Shown here piece after piece: positions 16,865-27,929 of a stretch of 64,000 nucleotides of DNA; the stretch's first letter is position 1; every line of letters starts with the position of its first letter. Source of the stretch: Methylobacterium cerastii (GTDB lineage: Bacteria > Pseudomonadota > Alphaproteobacteria > Rhizobiales > Beijerinckiaceae); assembly GCF_022179125.1 (NCBI RefSeq), contig NZ_BPQG01000018.1, positions 51,456 to 115,455 of the forward strand. Direction: 5' to 3'. A model generated the notes under the pieces. The model saw only the letters and a program-made list of their open reading frames with translations. It did not search any database and was not told the origin of the DNA. Both the position numbers and the translations under genes were made by a program.

Positions 16865-17229
16865 GATGGTCAAGCCCGGCAAAACGCAGTGACACGCGGC
16901 CGGTTCCCCGGCCCGTCCTCACTGTTGCCGAAGAGCGTGAACGAAAGCCGAAGGCCTGCGCCGACCTCCGTCCCGGAACGGGTCGAAACTTGTGTGGGCC
17001 ATGCGCCGGGTCCGCGGTTCCTGTTCCCCGCGCCTCCGACACGCCTGCAGCATCCCGGCCCACCAGGTTTCACAGGAACGGTCCAGAGAACTGGTCCGAG
17101 CCGCCCCGTCACTGCCGACCCCGCGTCCATGCAGGCCCGAGCGGGCTCGCGAAACCATCAGGCGCATCGGCCGCAGGGACCGCCGACATAGGTGAAGTGC
17201 CTCGAGCCGGCAACCGAAGCGCGGCGCGA
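16865..17229. other. Intergenic region without a recognised gene
   Basis: These 365 bases lie between two minus-strand genes. Open frames crossing it lack starts and conserved patterns. I searched by eye for tRNA arms and for the conserved signal-recognition-particle RNA motif and found neither. It presumably holds the promoter of the small membrane-protein gene. Confidence 0.4.
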
Positions 17230-18084
17230 TCAGCGCGTCCGCGACGATCCGCCTGCGGCCTCGGCGAAGGCGAGCAGCGCGACGACGTCCGCCTCACCCT
17301 CGGACGCCGCGAGCCGTGCAAAAATCTCGGCCGCGCCGGCGAAGACTTGGCCGCCGGCGCGGTCCGGCGCGAGGAAGTCGGCGATCTCGTGCATCTCCGC
17401 GACCCAGCGATGGGCCTTCGGCATCATGTCGGGAAAGCCAGCGGCGAACCGGGCGAGCAGCTCCGGCTCGCTCTCGGCGAGCTCGGCCCGCAGCGCCGCG
17501 CCGGCGCCGGCGCGCTCGGCGCCCAGCACGACGATGGCGGCGAGCGCCCGCAGGCCCTTGTTGATGCCGGCATAGGCCATCTTCAGGCCCGACGCCGCGC
17601 CGACGCCGCCCTCGCAGGCGCGCATGTCGAGCCCGCATTCGCGCAGCGCCAGCAAGGGGGCGAGATCCTCGCCCGCCACGTAGATCCGCGGTCCCTTGGC
17701 GCCGGGCTTCGGGGGAAGCCCGAGGATGGCTCCGTCGAGGAACGGCGCCCCGCTCGGCGCGATCGTCGCGGCGATGCCGTGCACCGTCGTCGGCGAGACA
17801 GCGTTCAGGTCGACGTAGACCGGCTTTTTCACCACCGAGGCCAAGCTCGGTGCGAGACGAGCCACCAGGGCGGCGGCGTCGGCCGGCGGCACGATGGACA
17901 GGATCAGGTCGGCCGCGACGATCTCGGCATCCTCGGCATGGGTCATGCCGGCGTCCTCGGCCCGCGCGCGGGTCGCGGCGCTGCGCCTGGTCAGCGAGGT
18001 CAGGACGCGGACGCCGTTCTCGGCGAGGCGCCGCGCGACCGCGCTGCCCATGGCGCCCGGGGCGATGACGGCAATCGTTTGCAT
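17230..18084 (-). CDS. 6-phosphogluconate-dehydrogenase-like oxidoreductase (NAD-binding, DUF1932)
   Basis: This 284-aa protein has an N-terminal Rossmann motif (VIAPGAMGSAVARRLAENG), a LILSIVPPADA loop, and a helical C-terminal domain with GLKMAYAGINKGLRALAA. That last stretch includes the Lys expected at the active site of beta-hydroxyacid dehydrogenases. The second half matches the DUF1932 type of C-terminal domain. Substrate unknown; the family includes hydroxyisobutyrate and tartronate semialdehyde reductases. It is 60 bases downstream of the aspartate aminotransferase gene on the same strand, so the two may be co-transcribed. Confidence 0.8.
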   Translation of the reverse strand: MQTIAVIAPGAMGSAVARRLAENGVRVLTSLTRRSAATRARAEDAGMTHAEDAEIVAADLILSIVPPADAAALVARLAPSLASVVKKPVYVDLNAVSPTTVHGIAATIAPSGAPFLDGAILGLPPKPGAKGPRIYVAGEDLAPLLALRECGLDMRACEGGVGAASGLKMAYAGINKGLRALAAIVVLGAERAGAGAALRAELAESEPELLARFAAGFPDMMPKAHRWVAEMHEIADFLAPDRAGGQVFAGAAEIFARLAASEGEADVVALLAFAEAAGGSSRTR

Positions 18085-18144
18085 CGCACCACCTTCAGGC
18101 TGGTGCCGGCGCGGGGAGGATCCTCGCGCCGGCCGTCGCCGGTC

Positions 18145-20554
<2,410 letters not shown>

Positions 20555-20724
20555 GGCGGGGAACGACAAACCCGTCCCACCTGTCCCGTAGGTTGCATTC
20601 GTTCGCCTGACATCGCGCGCAGATCGGCGCATCCTGTCGATCCCGATGCGGTTTCGCCGCATCGGACACGCGGACGGCCCTCCAAAGGGCCGCCACGACG
20701 GGACAGCGATCTCGAGAGGAGACG

Positions 20725-21756
20725 ATGATGGGCGATCGACGCAATTTCCTGAAGGCGACGGCGGGCCTTGCGGCTGCTGCCGTTACGGCATCAGCGCCTG
20801 CGCAGGCGGCCGAGACGGCGGCGTCCGCGCTGCCCCCGGCAAAGGCCCTATGGGGCATGCCGCGCGACATGATCCTGATCAACCTCCGCCGCGACGGCGC
20901 GTACGGCCTCGGGTTGAAGACCCGGGACGGCGTGCTCGACGTCACCGCCGCCGGCAAGGCGGTGGGCCTGCCGGTGCCGGCCGACATGGACGACCTCCTG
21001 CAGAACGGGAAGGGTCCGATGCTGCGCGCGGTGATCGACGCGGTCGAGGCAGCCCCCGACCCGCGCCTGACGATCGCCGAGGATCAGGTCGCCTATGCGC
21101 CGCTGGTCACCCGACCGGAAAAGATCATCATGATGGGGTTCAACTACCGCAAGCACGCCGAGGAGACGGGAACGCCGCCGCCGAAGGACCCACCGCTGTT
21201 CAACAAATACAACAACACGCTCAATCACCACGGCGGGACGATCAAGCTGCCGACGTACGCCGCCCGCGAGTTCGACTACGAGACCGAGCTGGTGATCGTC
21301 TTCGGCCGCGAATGCCGCGACGTCTCGGAGGCCGACGCCCTCGACTACGTTGCAGGCTACGCCACCGGCAACGACTTCAGCGCCCGCGACCTGCAGACGC
21401 TCACATCGCAATTCATGATCGGCAAGACATCGGACGGGTTCGCGCCGCTCGGCCCCTACCTCGTGACCGCCGACCGCGTGCCCGACCCGAACAATCTGCG
21501 GCTCGTCACCAAGGTCAACGGTGCGGTGCGGCAGGACTGGACCACGGCCGACATGATCTTCAACTGCCGCCAGCTGATCAGCTTCGCCTCGAAGGTCATG
21601 ACCATCAAGCCGGGCGACATTTTCTACACCGGCACGCCGCAGGGGGTGATCTTCGGCGAGAAGATCCCGCGGGCGGAACGGCGATGGCTGAAGCCGGGCG
21701 ACGCCGTCGTATCCAGCCTCGAGGGACTGGGCGAGCTGCACTTCACGCTCGTTTGA
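20725..21756 (+). CDS. Fumarylacetoacetate-hydrolase-family protein with a Tat signal
   Basis: This 343-aa protein begins with DRRNFLKATAGLAAAAV and an AQA cleavage region, a clear twin-arginine (Tat) signal. The mature part is a FAH-fold hydrolase/decarboxylase: IIMMGFNYRKHAEETG, the metal-binding EFDYETELVIVFGRECR (Glu residues), GNDFSARDLQ, and FYTGTPQGVIFG. Known FAH-family enzymes (2-hydroxyhepta-dienedioate isomerase, acylpyruvase, oxaloacetate decarboxylase) are cytoplasmic and Mg/Mn dependent. An exported copy is unusual. A GAGAGGA ribosome-binding site precedes two adjacent ATGs (20725, 20728). Substrate unknown. Confidence 0.85.
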   Translation: MMGDRRNFLKATAGLAAAAVTASAPAQAAETAASALPPAKALWGMPRDMILINLRRDGAYGLGLKTRDGVLDVTAAGKAVGLPVPADMDDLLQNGKGPMLRAVIDAVEAAPDPRLTIAEDQVAYAPLVTRPEKIIMMGFNYRKHAEETGTPPPKDPPLFNKYNNTLNHHGGTIKLPTYAAREFDYETELVIVFGRECRDVSEADALDYVAGYATGNDFSARDLQTLTSQFMIGKTSDGFAPLGPYLVTADRVPDPNNLRLVTKVNGAVRQDWTTADMIFNCRQLISFASKVMTIKPGDIFYTGTPQGVIFGEKIPRAERRWLKPGDAVVSSLEGLGELHFTLV

Positions 21757-21800
21757 GAGCTGGGCAGCAGCCCGCCGCCCATCTTACGATCCCCCGAACG

Positions 21801-21845
21801 TCCTGATCCCGAGGTGCCCGCCTCGGCGGGCCTCGAAGGAGCATT
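21801..21845. repeat. Palindromic intergenic repeat
   Basis: The core GCCCGCC, TC, GGCGGGC at 21816-21831 is flanked by GAGG and CTC. With the TCCTGA prefix and TCGAAGGA suffix it looks like the palindromic repeats scattered between genes in Methylobacterium and related genera. It separates the converging FAH-family and cysN genes and may act as a transcript end. Confidence 0.5.
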
Positions 21846-21968
21846 CCAGCGACCGCGCGGCCGGTTGGAGACCTCCTTCAAGGCGTCCGCTTCGCGGAAG
21901 CGCCTCAGTTCGAGGTGGTGGATCGGATGGAGGGCGCGACGGATGAGCGAGCGCGCACCCTTCTCGGA

Positions 21969-23369
21969 TCAGCCGCCGAACAACCCGCGCAGGCGGCTGA
22001 GGAGGCCGCCCCCGTCATTCGTCGTCGGCCTTTCGGCCGTTACCGCCACGCGTGCCGGCGCCTGCACCAGCCCCAGAGCCGCCGTATCCGTGCTCTCGCG
22101 GTCGATCAGGATCAGGCCACCGGTGTCGCGGGTCTCGGCGTAGGCGTCGAAGGGCACCGCGCGGTCGAGCTTGAGCGTGACGTCGGCGATGTCGTTGGCG
22201 ACGAGCTTGTCGGCCGGGCCGGGCTGCCCCGTCTCCGGGTCGACGCGGTTGCGGATGCGCTCGACCACGGCGTTGGCCGTGACGGTGCCGACCTTGGCGA
22301 GCAGCGTCGCGCCGGGCGCGAGCTCGGTCTCGGCGGCCCAGAACAGGCGCACGTCGAGGGTATCGGAGACCTGCATCGGGTGGGAGGCGGCGGCGATGAC
22401 GCTGCCGCGCGAGGCGTCGACCTCGTCGGCAAGCACCAGGGTGACCGACTGGCCCTCCTGGGCGCTGGCGAGGTCGCCGTCCGGGCCGACGACGCGCGCG
22501 ACCGTGCTGGTGCGGGCGGAAGGCGCGATCGCCACCGCATCGCCCGGCCGAACGGTGCCGGCAGCGATCAGGCCTGAGAAGCCGCGGAATTCGGAATTGG
22601 GCCGGTTGACCCACTGCACCGCCATGCGGAACGGGGCGGCCAGGGCCTCCTCGTGCACCGGCACGGTTTCGAGATACGCGAGCAACGGCCCGCCCTGGTA
22701 CCAGGGCGTGGAGACCGCCGGCAGCACGACGTTGTCGCCGTTCTTCGCCGAGAGCGGGATCGCGCGGACCTCGGTGAAGGCGAAGTCCTTGGTGAAGGCG
22801 GTGAAGCCCGCGACCAGCTCGTCGAACCGGGCCTGCGACCAGCCGACGAGGTCCATCTTGTTGATCGCGAGCACGATGCGACGGATGCCGAGCATCGAGA
22901 CCAGCAGGGCGTGGCGCCGGGTCTGACGGGTGAGGCCCTGGCGTGCGTCCACCAGGATGATGGCCACATCGGCGGTCGAGGCGCCGGTCGCCATGTTGCG
23001 GGTGTACTGCTCGTGGCCGGGGGTGTCGGCGACGATGAAAGAGCGCCTGTCGGTGGAGAAGAACCGGTAGGCGACGTCGATGGTGATGCCCTGCTCCCGC
23101 TCGGCCTGGAGGCCGTCGACGAGGAGGGCGAGGTCGACCTCCTGTCCCTGCGTGCCGTGCTTCTTCGAATCGCGCTGGAGCGCGGTGATCTGGTCGTCGA
23201 AGATCTGCTTGGTGTCGTGCAGCAGGCGGCCGATCAAGGTCGACTTGCCGTCGTCCACCGAGCCGCAGGCGATGAAGCGCAGGACTTCCTTGCTCTGATG
23301 CGCGGCGAGGAACGACTCGTAGCCGAACTCGGCGGTGTCGAACGCGTCCTTGGGGGGGTGGACCGTCAT
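21969..23369 (-). CDS. cysN: Sulfate adenylyltransferase subunit 1 (GTPase)
   Basis: This 466-aa EF-Tu-like GTPase has the P-loop GSVDDGKS at 36-43, the switch II motif DTPGHEQY at 115-122, and NKMD at 170-173. It couples GTP hydrolysis to the CysD reaction sulfate plus ATP to APS. There is no C-terminal APS kinase (CysC/NodQ) domain; the protein ends after the beta-barrel and a short Gly/Arg tail (GGGLLSRLRGLFGG). Its start overlaps the cysD stop by one base (TGATG), so the pair is translationally coupled in a cysH-cysD-cysN operon. Confidence 0.96.
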   Translation of the reverse strand: MTVHPPKDAFDTAEFGYESFLAAHQSKEVLRFIACGSVDDGKSTLIGRLLHDTKQIFDDQITALQRDSKKHGTQGQEVDLALLVDGLQAEREQGITIDVAYRFFSTDRRSFIVADTPGHEQYTRNMATGASTADVAIILVDARQGLTRQTRRHALLVSMLGIRRIVLAINKMDLVGWSQARFDELVAGFTAFTKDFAFTEVRAIPLSAKNGDNVVLPAVSTPWYQGGPLLAYLETVPVHEEALAAPFRMAVQWVNRPNSEFRGFSGLIAAGTVRPGDAVAIAPSARTSTVARVVGPDGDLASAQEGQSVTLVLADEVDASRGSVIAAASHPMQVSDTLDVRLFWAAETELAPGATLLAKVGTVTANAVVERIRNRVDPETGQPGPADKLVANDIADVTLKLDRAVPFDAYAETRDTGGLILIDRESTDTAALGLVQAPARVAVTAERPTTNDGGGLLSRLRGLFGG

Positions 23370-24304
23370 CAGAAGTAGCCTTCCTGCTTCTTGCGCTCCA
23401 TGGCGCCGGCGCCGTCCTTATCGATCACCCGGCCCTGCCGCTCCGAGGTGCGGGCGGCCAGCGTCTCGCCGATGATCGCGGGCAGCGTGTCGGCGCCGCT
23501 CTCGACGGCGCCCGTGAGCGGATAGTCGCCGAGCGTGCGGAAGCGGACGTTGCGCAGCATCGGGGCCTCGCCGGGCTCCAACGGCAGGCGGTCGTCGTCC
23601 ACCATGATCAGCTGGCCGTCTCGCTCCACCACCGGCCGGGGCTTGGCGAAGTAGAGCGGCACGATCGGGATCCGCTCCTGCTCGATGTAGAGCCAGATAT
23701 CGAGCTCGGTCCAGTTCGAGAGCGGGAAGATGCGCAGCGACTCTCCGCGCTTCTTCCGCAGGTTGTACAGGTGCCAGGGCTCGGCGCGCTGCCGCTTCGG
23801 GTCCCAGCGGTGCTGGGCGGTGCGGAGCGACACGATGCGCTCCTTGGCGCGCGAGGCCTCCTCGTCGCGCCGGGCGCCGCCGAAGGCCGCGTCGAACTTG
23901 TGCTTGTCGAGGGCCTGACGCAGCGCCTGCGTCTTCATCACGTCGGTGTGGACTTCCGATCCGTGGCTGATCGGGCCGACGCCGCGGGCGAGCCCGTCCT
24001 GGTTGGTGTGGACGATCAGCTCGAGGCCGAGCTCCTTCGCGCGGGCGTCGCGGAAGGCGATCATCTCCCTGAACTTCCAGGTCGTGTCGATGTGCATCAG
24101 GGGGAACGGCAGGCGGCCGGGCGCGAACGCCTTCAGCGCCAGGTGCAGGAGCACCGACGAATCCTTGCCGATCGAGTAGAGCATCACCGGGTTCTCGGTC
24201 TCGGCGACCGTCTCCCGGAAGATGTGGATGCTCTCGGCCTCGAGCCGCTGCAGGTGCGTGAGGCGGGAGCCGGCCGGAGCCTGGATCGCGGGTGCGGCGC
24301 TCAT
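23369..24304 (-). CDS. cysD: Sulfate adenylyltransferase subunit 2
   Basis: This 311-aa PP-loop ATP pyrophosphatase-type subunit has [20 protein letters not shown] as the SxGKDS-type ATP loop, then [14 protein letters not shown], and [20 protein letters not shown]. It ends in the conserved [22 protein letters not shown]. CysD carries out adenylation of sulfate in the CysDN heterodimer. It overlaps cysH upstream by four bases (ATGA) and cysN downstream by one base. Confidence 0.97.
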   Translation of the reverse strand: MSAAPAIQAPAGSRLTHLQRLEAESIHIFRETVAETENPVMLYSIGKDSSVLLHLALKAFAPGRLPFPLMHIDTTWKFREMIAFRDARAKELGLELIVHTNQDGLARGVGPISHGSEVHTDVMKTQALRQALDKHKFDAAFGGARRDEEASRAKERIVSLRTAQHRWDPKRQRAEPWHLYNLRKKRGESLRIFPLSNWTELDIWLYIEQERIPIVPLYFAKPRPVVERDGQLIMVDDDRLPLEPGEAPMLRNVRFRTLGDYPLTGAVESGADTLPAIIGETLAARTSERQGRVIDKDGAGAMERKKQEGYF

Positions 24305-25095
24305 CGGGCCATCTCCGGTCTATGGGATTTCGTGGTTTCGAACGCGGCAGCTTCCTCGCCGGGCGCGACGTCGGCCTCGGGCGCATGGATGTGCAAGCCG
24401 CATTCCTTCTTGGATTCCTGCTCCCACCACCAGCGTCCGGCACGCTCGGATTCGCCGACGCGGACGGCGCGGGTGCAGGGGGCGCAGCCGATCGAGGGGA
24501 AGCCCCGGTCGTGCAGGACGTTGTAGGGCACGTAGTTGTCGCGCACGAAGCGATCGACGTCCTCCCTCGTCCAGTCGGCCAGCGGGTTGATCTTGATCAG
24601 GTTGCGGGCCTCGTCGAACTCGGCGAGGAGCGTGTCGGCCCGGTTGGCGGACTGGCCGGCGCGCAGGCCGGTGAGCCAGCCGGCGGCGCCGTCGAGGGCG
24701 CGGCCCAACGGCTCGACCTTGCGGAAGCCGCAGCAGGCCTGTCGCGCCTCCACCGAGTGCCGGAAGCCGTTGATGCCGGCGTCGCGCACGAACGCCTCTT
24801 CGGCGACGCGCTCCGGCGCGTAGGCCTGGATGCGGATGCCGTAGGCCGATTCTGTCTCGGCCCAGACATCGTAGGTCTCGGGGTAGAGGCGCCCCGTGTC
24901 CAGGGTGACGATCTCGGTCCGGCCCTTCGCCATTGCGAGCGCGTGGGTGAGCGCCTGATCCTCGATGCCGAGGCTCGTGGTGAAGACGAGCCGGCCGGGG
25001 ATCGTCGCCTCGACGAGGGCGATTCGCCCGCGCAGGTCGAGGGGATTCATCTGGGCGGCGAGGTCGAGGGCCGCCTGGGGGCTTTGAAGGGTCAT
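24301..25095 (-). CDS. cysH: Adenylyl-sulfate (APS) reductase, iron-sulfur type
   Basis: CysH reduces APS to sulfite with thioredoxin. This 264-aa protein carries the [4Fe-4S] signature of the APS-reducing class: Cys121-Cys122 ([12 protein letters not shown]) and Cys204-x-x-Cys207 ([11 protein letters not shown]). It also has the C-terminal catalytic Cys232 in KKECGLH. E. coli-type PAPS reductases lack the Cys pairs. This fits the absence of an APS kinase from the operon. The PP-loop strand is [16 protein letters not shown]. It is the first gene of cysHDN and diverges from an Lrp-type regulator. Confidence 0.95.
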   Translation of the reverse strand: MTLQSPQAALDLAAQMNPLDLRGRIALVEATIPGRLVFTTSLGIEDQALTHALAMAKGRTEIVTLDTGRLYPETYDVWAETESAYGIRIQAYAPERVAEEAFVRDAGINGFRHSVEARQACCGFRKVEPLGRALDGAAGWLTGLRAGQSANRADTLLAEFDEARNLIKINPLADWTREDVDRFVRDNYVPYNVLHDRGFPSIGCAPCTRAVRVGESERAGRWWWEQESKKECGLHIHAPEADVAPGEEAAAFETTKSHRPEMAR

Positions 25096-25317
25096 CGCCT
25101 GTTCGTTCGCGGGCCGGCACGTGCGCCGGGCACTGGTTGTTCCGTGAGATGTTCGCTATAACGAACGGTGTCAAGGCGCCGCCGTACGGCCGGACGGGAC
25201 TGCGCTGCACTGCAGAAGACCTTGGCAACACGCTGCGATCGGGATCGGTTGCGCGAAAATGGAAGTTCCTTCTCATGGGGGCCCTGCGCGGGCCGCATGG
25301 TGGGACGACGTCGAGAC

Positions 25318-25845
25318 GTGAGGTTAGCCTTGGATTCGATCGACCTGAAGATCCTGGCACTGCTCCAGACGGACGCCACGCTGTCGATCGCCGCGATCGG
25401 CGAGCGGGTCGGCCTGTCGCAGACGCCGTGCTGGAAGCGCATCCAGCGTCTGGAGGCGGACGGTGTGATCGACCGGCGGGTGGCCGTGCTCGATCCCGTC
25501 AAGCTCGGGCTCGGGCTCACCGTCTTCGTGTCGATCGAGACCGCCGACCATTCCCGCGATTGGCTGGAGCGATTCGCCGGCACCGTCTCGGCGATGCCGG
25601 AGGTGCTGGAATTCTACCGGATGGCCGGCGACGTCGACTACATGCTCCGCGTCGTCGTGGCCGACATGAGCGCCTACGATACGTTCTATAAGCGGTTGAT
25701 CGCGACGCTGCCGTTGAAGAACGTCACCTCGCGCTTCGCCATGGAGAAGGTGAAGTCGACCACCGCCCTGCCGCTGCCCGCCCCCCCGACCAACGGCCGC
25801 CAGATCCAGGGGCTGCCACCGACCCTGGTTGCGGTCGGAGAATAA
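25318..25845 (+). CDS. Lrp/AsnC-family transcriptional regulator
   Basis: A winged helix-turn-helix (about residues 5-60: IDLKILALLQTDATLSIAAIGERVGLSQTPCWKRIQRLEADGVI) is followed by a RAM effector domain (MAGDVDYMLRVVVADMSAYDTFYKRLI). No ATG fits the family start. The GTG at 25318 or the TTG at 25330 (preceded by GTGAGG) are both plausible; the TTG aligns best with the usual first residues. The last 20 residues are a Pro-rich tail not seen in Lrp itself. Divergent from cysH across about 220 bases and upstream of cysJ, it probably controls the sulfur genes, perhaps sensing an amino acid such as cysteine; this is inferred from position. Confidence 0.88.
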   Translation: MRLALDSIDLKILALLQTDATLSIAAIGERVGLSQTPCWKRIQRLEADGVIDRRVAVLDPVKLGLGLTVFVSIETADHSRDWLERFAGTVSAMPEVLEFYRMAGDVDYMLRVVVADMSAYDTFYKRLIATLPLKNVTSRFAMEKVKSTTALPLPAPPTNGRQIQGLPPTLVAVGE

Positions 25846-25956
25846 CCTTCTTTTTTGCGCCGCAACGACGATCGACTCCTTCTCCAAATCGAGCGTTCTG
25901 TAAAACGGACGTTTTCCCGTTGACAGGGGCTCGCCGCCCCACGACATGGTCTGCCG

Positions 25957-27741
25957 ATGTCACGCCAAAGCCTCCTTCCCCGCACTGCGCCGTTCGACGA
26001 CAGCGAGCGGGCCAGCCTCGACGCCGTCCTCGGCAGCGCGACGGCGATCCAACGCGCCTGGCTCGCCGGCTTCCTCGCGGGCGTCGACGCGGCCGGCGGG
26101 CAGCCGGCGGCGGCACCCGCGGCCCCGCCGAAGGCCGCCGAGCCGCTGACGATCATCTACGCGAGCGAATCAGGCAACTGCGAGTCGCTGGCCGGCAACG
26201 TCGCCAAGCTCGCGCGCAAGCAGGGCTTCAAGCCGAAGGTCATCGACTTCGCCGACCTCGACCTCGCGGTGCTGCCGAAGGCCGGCAAGCTCGTCGCCAT
26301 CGCCGCGACCTGGGGCGAAGGCGAGCCGCCGGCTCGTGCGGTCTCCACCTACAACGCGCTGATGGGCGACGGCGCCCCGCGCCTCGACGGCGTGGAGTTC
26401 GCCGTGCTGGCGCTCGGCGACACCTCCTATGCCGAGTTCTGCGCCACCGGGAAGGCGCTCGACGCCCGCTTCGAGGCGCTCGGCGGCAAGCGCGCGGCGG
26501 AGCGCGCCGACCTCGACCTCGACTTCGAGAAGCCGGCGGCCGACTGGATCAAGGGAACCCTGAAGGCGCTGGCGCCGGCGCCCGTCGCCGCCGACAACGT
26601 CGTGGCGGTGGACTTCGCCCGCGCCGCCTCGTCCGAGGACGACGAGGCCGAGCCGAGCCGCGAGCCGGTCGTCGTCGAGGTGGTCGAGCACGTGAACCTC
26701 AACTCGTCGCGCTCCGACAAGGAGACGATCCACCTCGCCCTGGCCTTCGAGGACGGCGCCCCCGCCTACGAGCCCGGCGATTCGCTGGAGATCTACCCGG
26801 AGAACGACCCGGCGCTCGTCGAGGAGATCCTGAAGGCGACCGGGCTGACCGGCGACGAGGCCCTGCGCCGCTCGCTGCTCGCCGAGCGCGACATCACCAC
26901 CCTCTCGGCCGCCACCGTCGAGCGCTTCGTGAAGGCCACCGGACACGAGGAGGCCAAGCGCCTGATCGAGGGCGGCGAAGTCCGCGCCTGGATCGAGGGG
27001 CGCCACCTCATCGACCTGATCGAAACCTATCCGGCGGCGCTGACCGCCGAGCACCTCGGCGGCATCACCCGGCCGCTGCCGCCGCGCGCCTACTCGATCG
27101 CCTCGTCATACAAGGAAGTCGGCGACGAGGTCCACCTCGCCATCGCCGCCGTGCGCTACGAGACCCACGGCAAGGCGCGCTCCGGCGTCGCCTCGACCCA
27201 CGTCGCCGACCGGATCTCGGACGGCGCGAAGCTCCGCGTCCGCCTGAAGCCGAACCGCCACTTCCGCCTGCCGGCCGACCCGGCGACCGACATCATCATG
27301 GTCGGCCCCGGTACCGGCGTCGCGCCGTTCCGCGCCTTCGTGCAGGAGCGCCGCGCCGTCGAGGCCACCGGCCGCAGGGTCGGCAGATCTTGGCTGTTCT
27401 TCGGCGACCGGCACTTCACCCACGACTTCCTGTACCAGCTCGAATGGCAGGAGGCGCTGGAGGACCGCTCGCTGACCCGGATCGACGTCGCGTTCTCGCG
27501 CGACCAGCCGGAGAAGCTCTACGTCCAGCACCGGATCGACCAGCACCGCGCGGAGCTGGTGGAGTGGCTGGAGGGCGGCGCGCACCTCTACGTCTGCGGC
27601 GACGCCAAGGCGATGGCCAAGGACGTGCGCCTCGCGGTCGAGAACGCCTACGCAGCGGTGAAGGGCCTGAGTGCCGACGATGCCGCAGCGGCGGTGTCGG
27701 CCCTTGAGCGCGCCGGGCGTTACCAGCAGGACGTGTACTGA
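25957..27741 (+). CDS. cysJ: Sulfite reductase flavoprotein subunit (CysJ-like diflavin reductase)
   Basis: This 594-aa diflavin reductase has an N-terminal FMN flavodoxin domain (IIYASESGNCESLAGNVAKLA from about 65; ALGDTSYAEFCATGK), an FAD/ferredoxin-reductase domain (RAYSIASS near 378) and an NADPH domain (GPGTGVAPFRAFVQERR near 450). It ends in RYQQDVY, nearly the same end as E. coli CysJ. It passes electrons from NADPH to the CysI siroheme protein. About 55 extra N-terminal residues precede the FMN domain. Its partner cysI follows after a 188-base spacer containing a repeat. Confidence 0.93.
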   Translation: MSRQSLLPRTAPFDDSERASLDAVLGSATAIQRAWLAGFLAGVDAAGGQPAAAPAAPPKAAEPLTIIYASESGNCESLAGNVAKLARKQGFKPKVIDFADLDLAVLPKAGKLVAIAATWGEGEPPARAVSTYNALMGDGAPRLDGVEFAVLALGDTSYAEFCATGKALDARFEALGGKRAAERADLDLDFEKPAADWIKGTLKALAPAPVAADNVVAVDFARAASSEDDEAEPSREPVVVEVVEHVNLNSSRSDKETIHLALAFEDGAPAYEPGDSLEIYPENDPALVEEILKATGLTGDEALRRSLLAERDITTLSAATVERFVKATGHEEAKRLIEGGEVRAWIEGRHLIDLIETYPAALTAEHLGGITRPLPPRAYSIASSYKEVGDEVHLAIAAVRYETHGKARSGVASTHVADRISDGAKLRVRLKPNRHFRLPADPATDIIMVGPGTGVAPFRAFVQERRAVEATGRRVGRSWLFFGDRHFTHDFLYQLEWQEALEDRSLTRIDVAFSRDQPEKLYVQHRIDQHRAELVEWLEGGAHLYVCGDAKAMAKDVRLAVENAYAAVKGLSADDAAAAVSALERAGRYQQDVY

Positions 27742-27751
27742 CACGCGCCAG

Positions 27752-27884
27752 CCCTCCCCCCGCTGCGGGGGAGGGTGGCCCCTGCCTTGGCAGGGGTCGG
27801 GAGAGGGGAACGCCCTTTCCGGAGATGTCGCTCCCCTCGCCCGACCCGCTTCGCGGGCCACCCTCTCCCGCAGAGGGGAGAGGG
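27752..27884. repeat. Composite palindromic repeat between cysJ and cysI
   Basis: Four hairpins lie in a row: 27752-27775 (CCCTCCCCCC with GGGGGAGGG), 27780-27797 (CCCCTGCC, TT, GGCAGGGG), 27846-27858 (CCCGC, TTC, GCGGG) and 27861-27884 (CCCTCTCC with GGAGAGGG). The outer halves are also roughly complementary to each other, so the whole element is a large dyad. It resembles the mosaic palindromes scattered through Methylobacterium genomes. Confidence 0.75.
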
Positions 27885-27929
27885 ATCGGCGATCCCTGAG
27901 ATTTGCGAGAACGAAGTCGGATCACCGCC

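Noticed and set aside
16865-17229. tRNA or signal-recognition-particle RNA gene in the gap
   Set aside because: No clover-leaf arms, no CCA end and no conserved SRP domain IV sequence could be found by eye.
25920-25925. TTGACA as a -35 box for cysJ
   Set aside because: It lies only about 30 bases before the ATG, leaving too little room for a -10 box, start site and ribosome-binding site.
27752-27884. Insertion-sequence remnant
   Set aside because: The element consists of short hairpins only and has no transposase fragment or target-site duplication that I can see.
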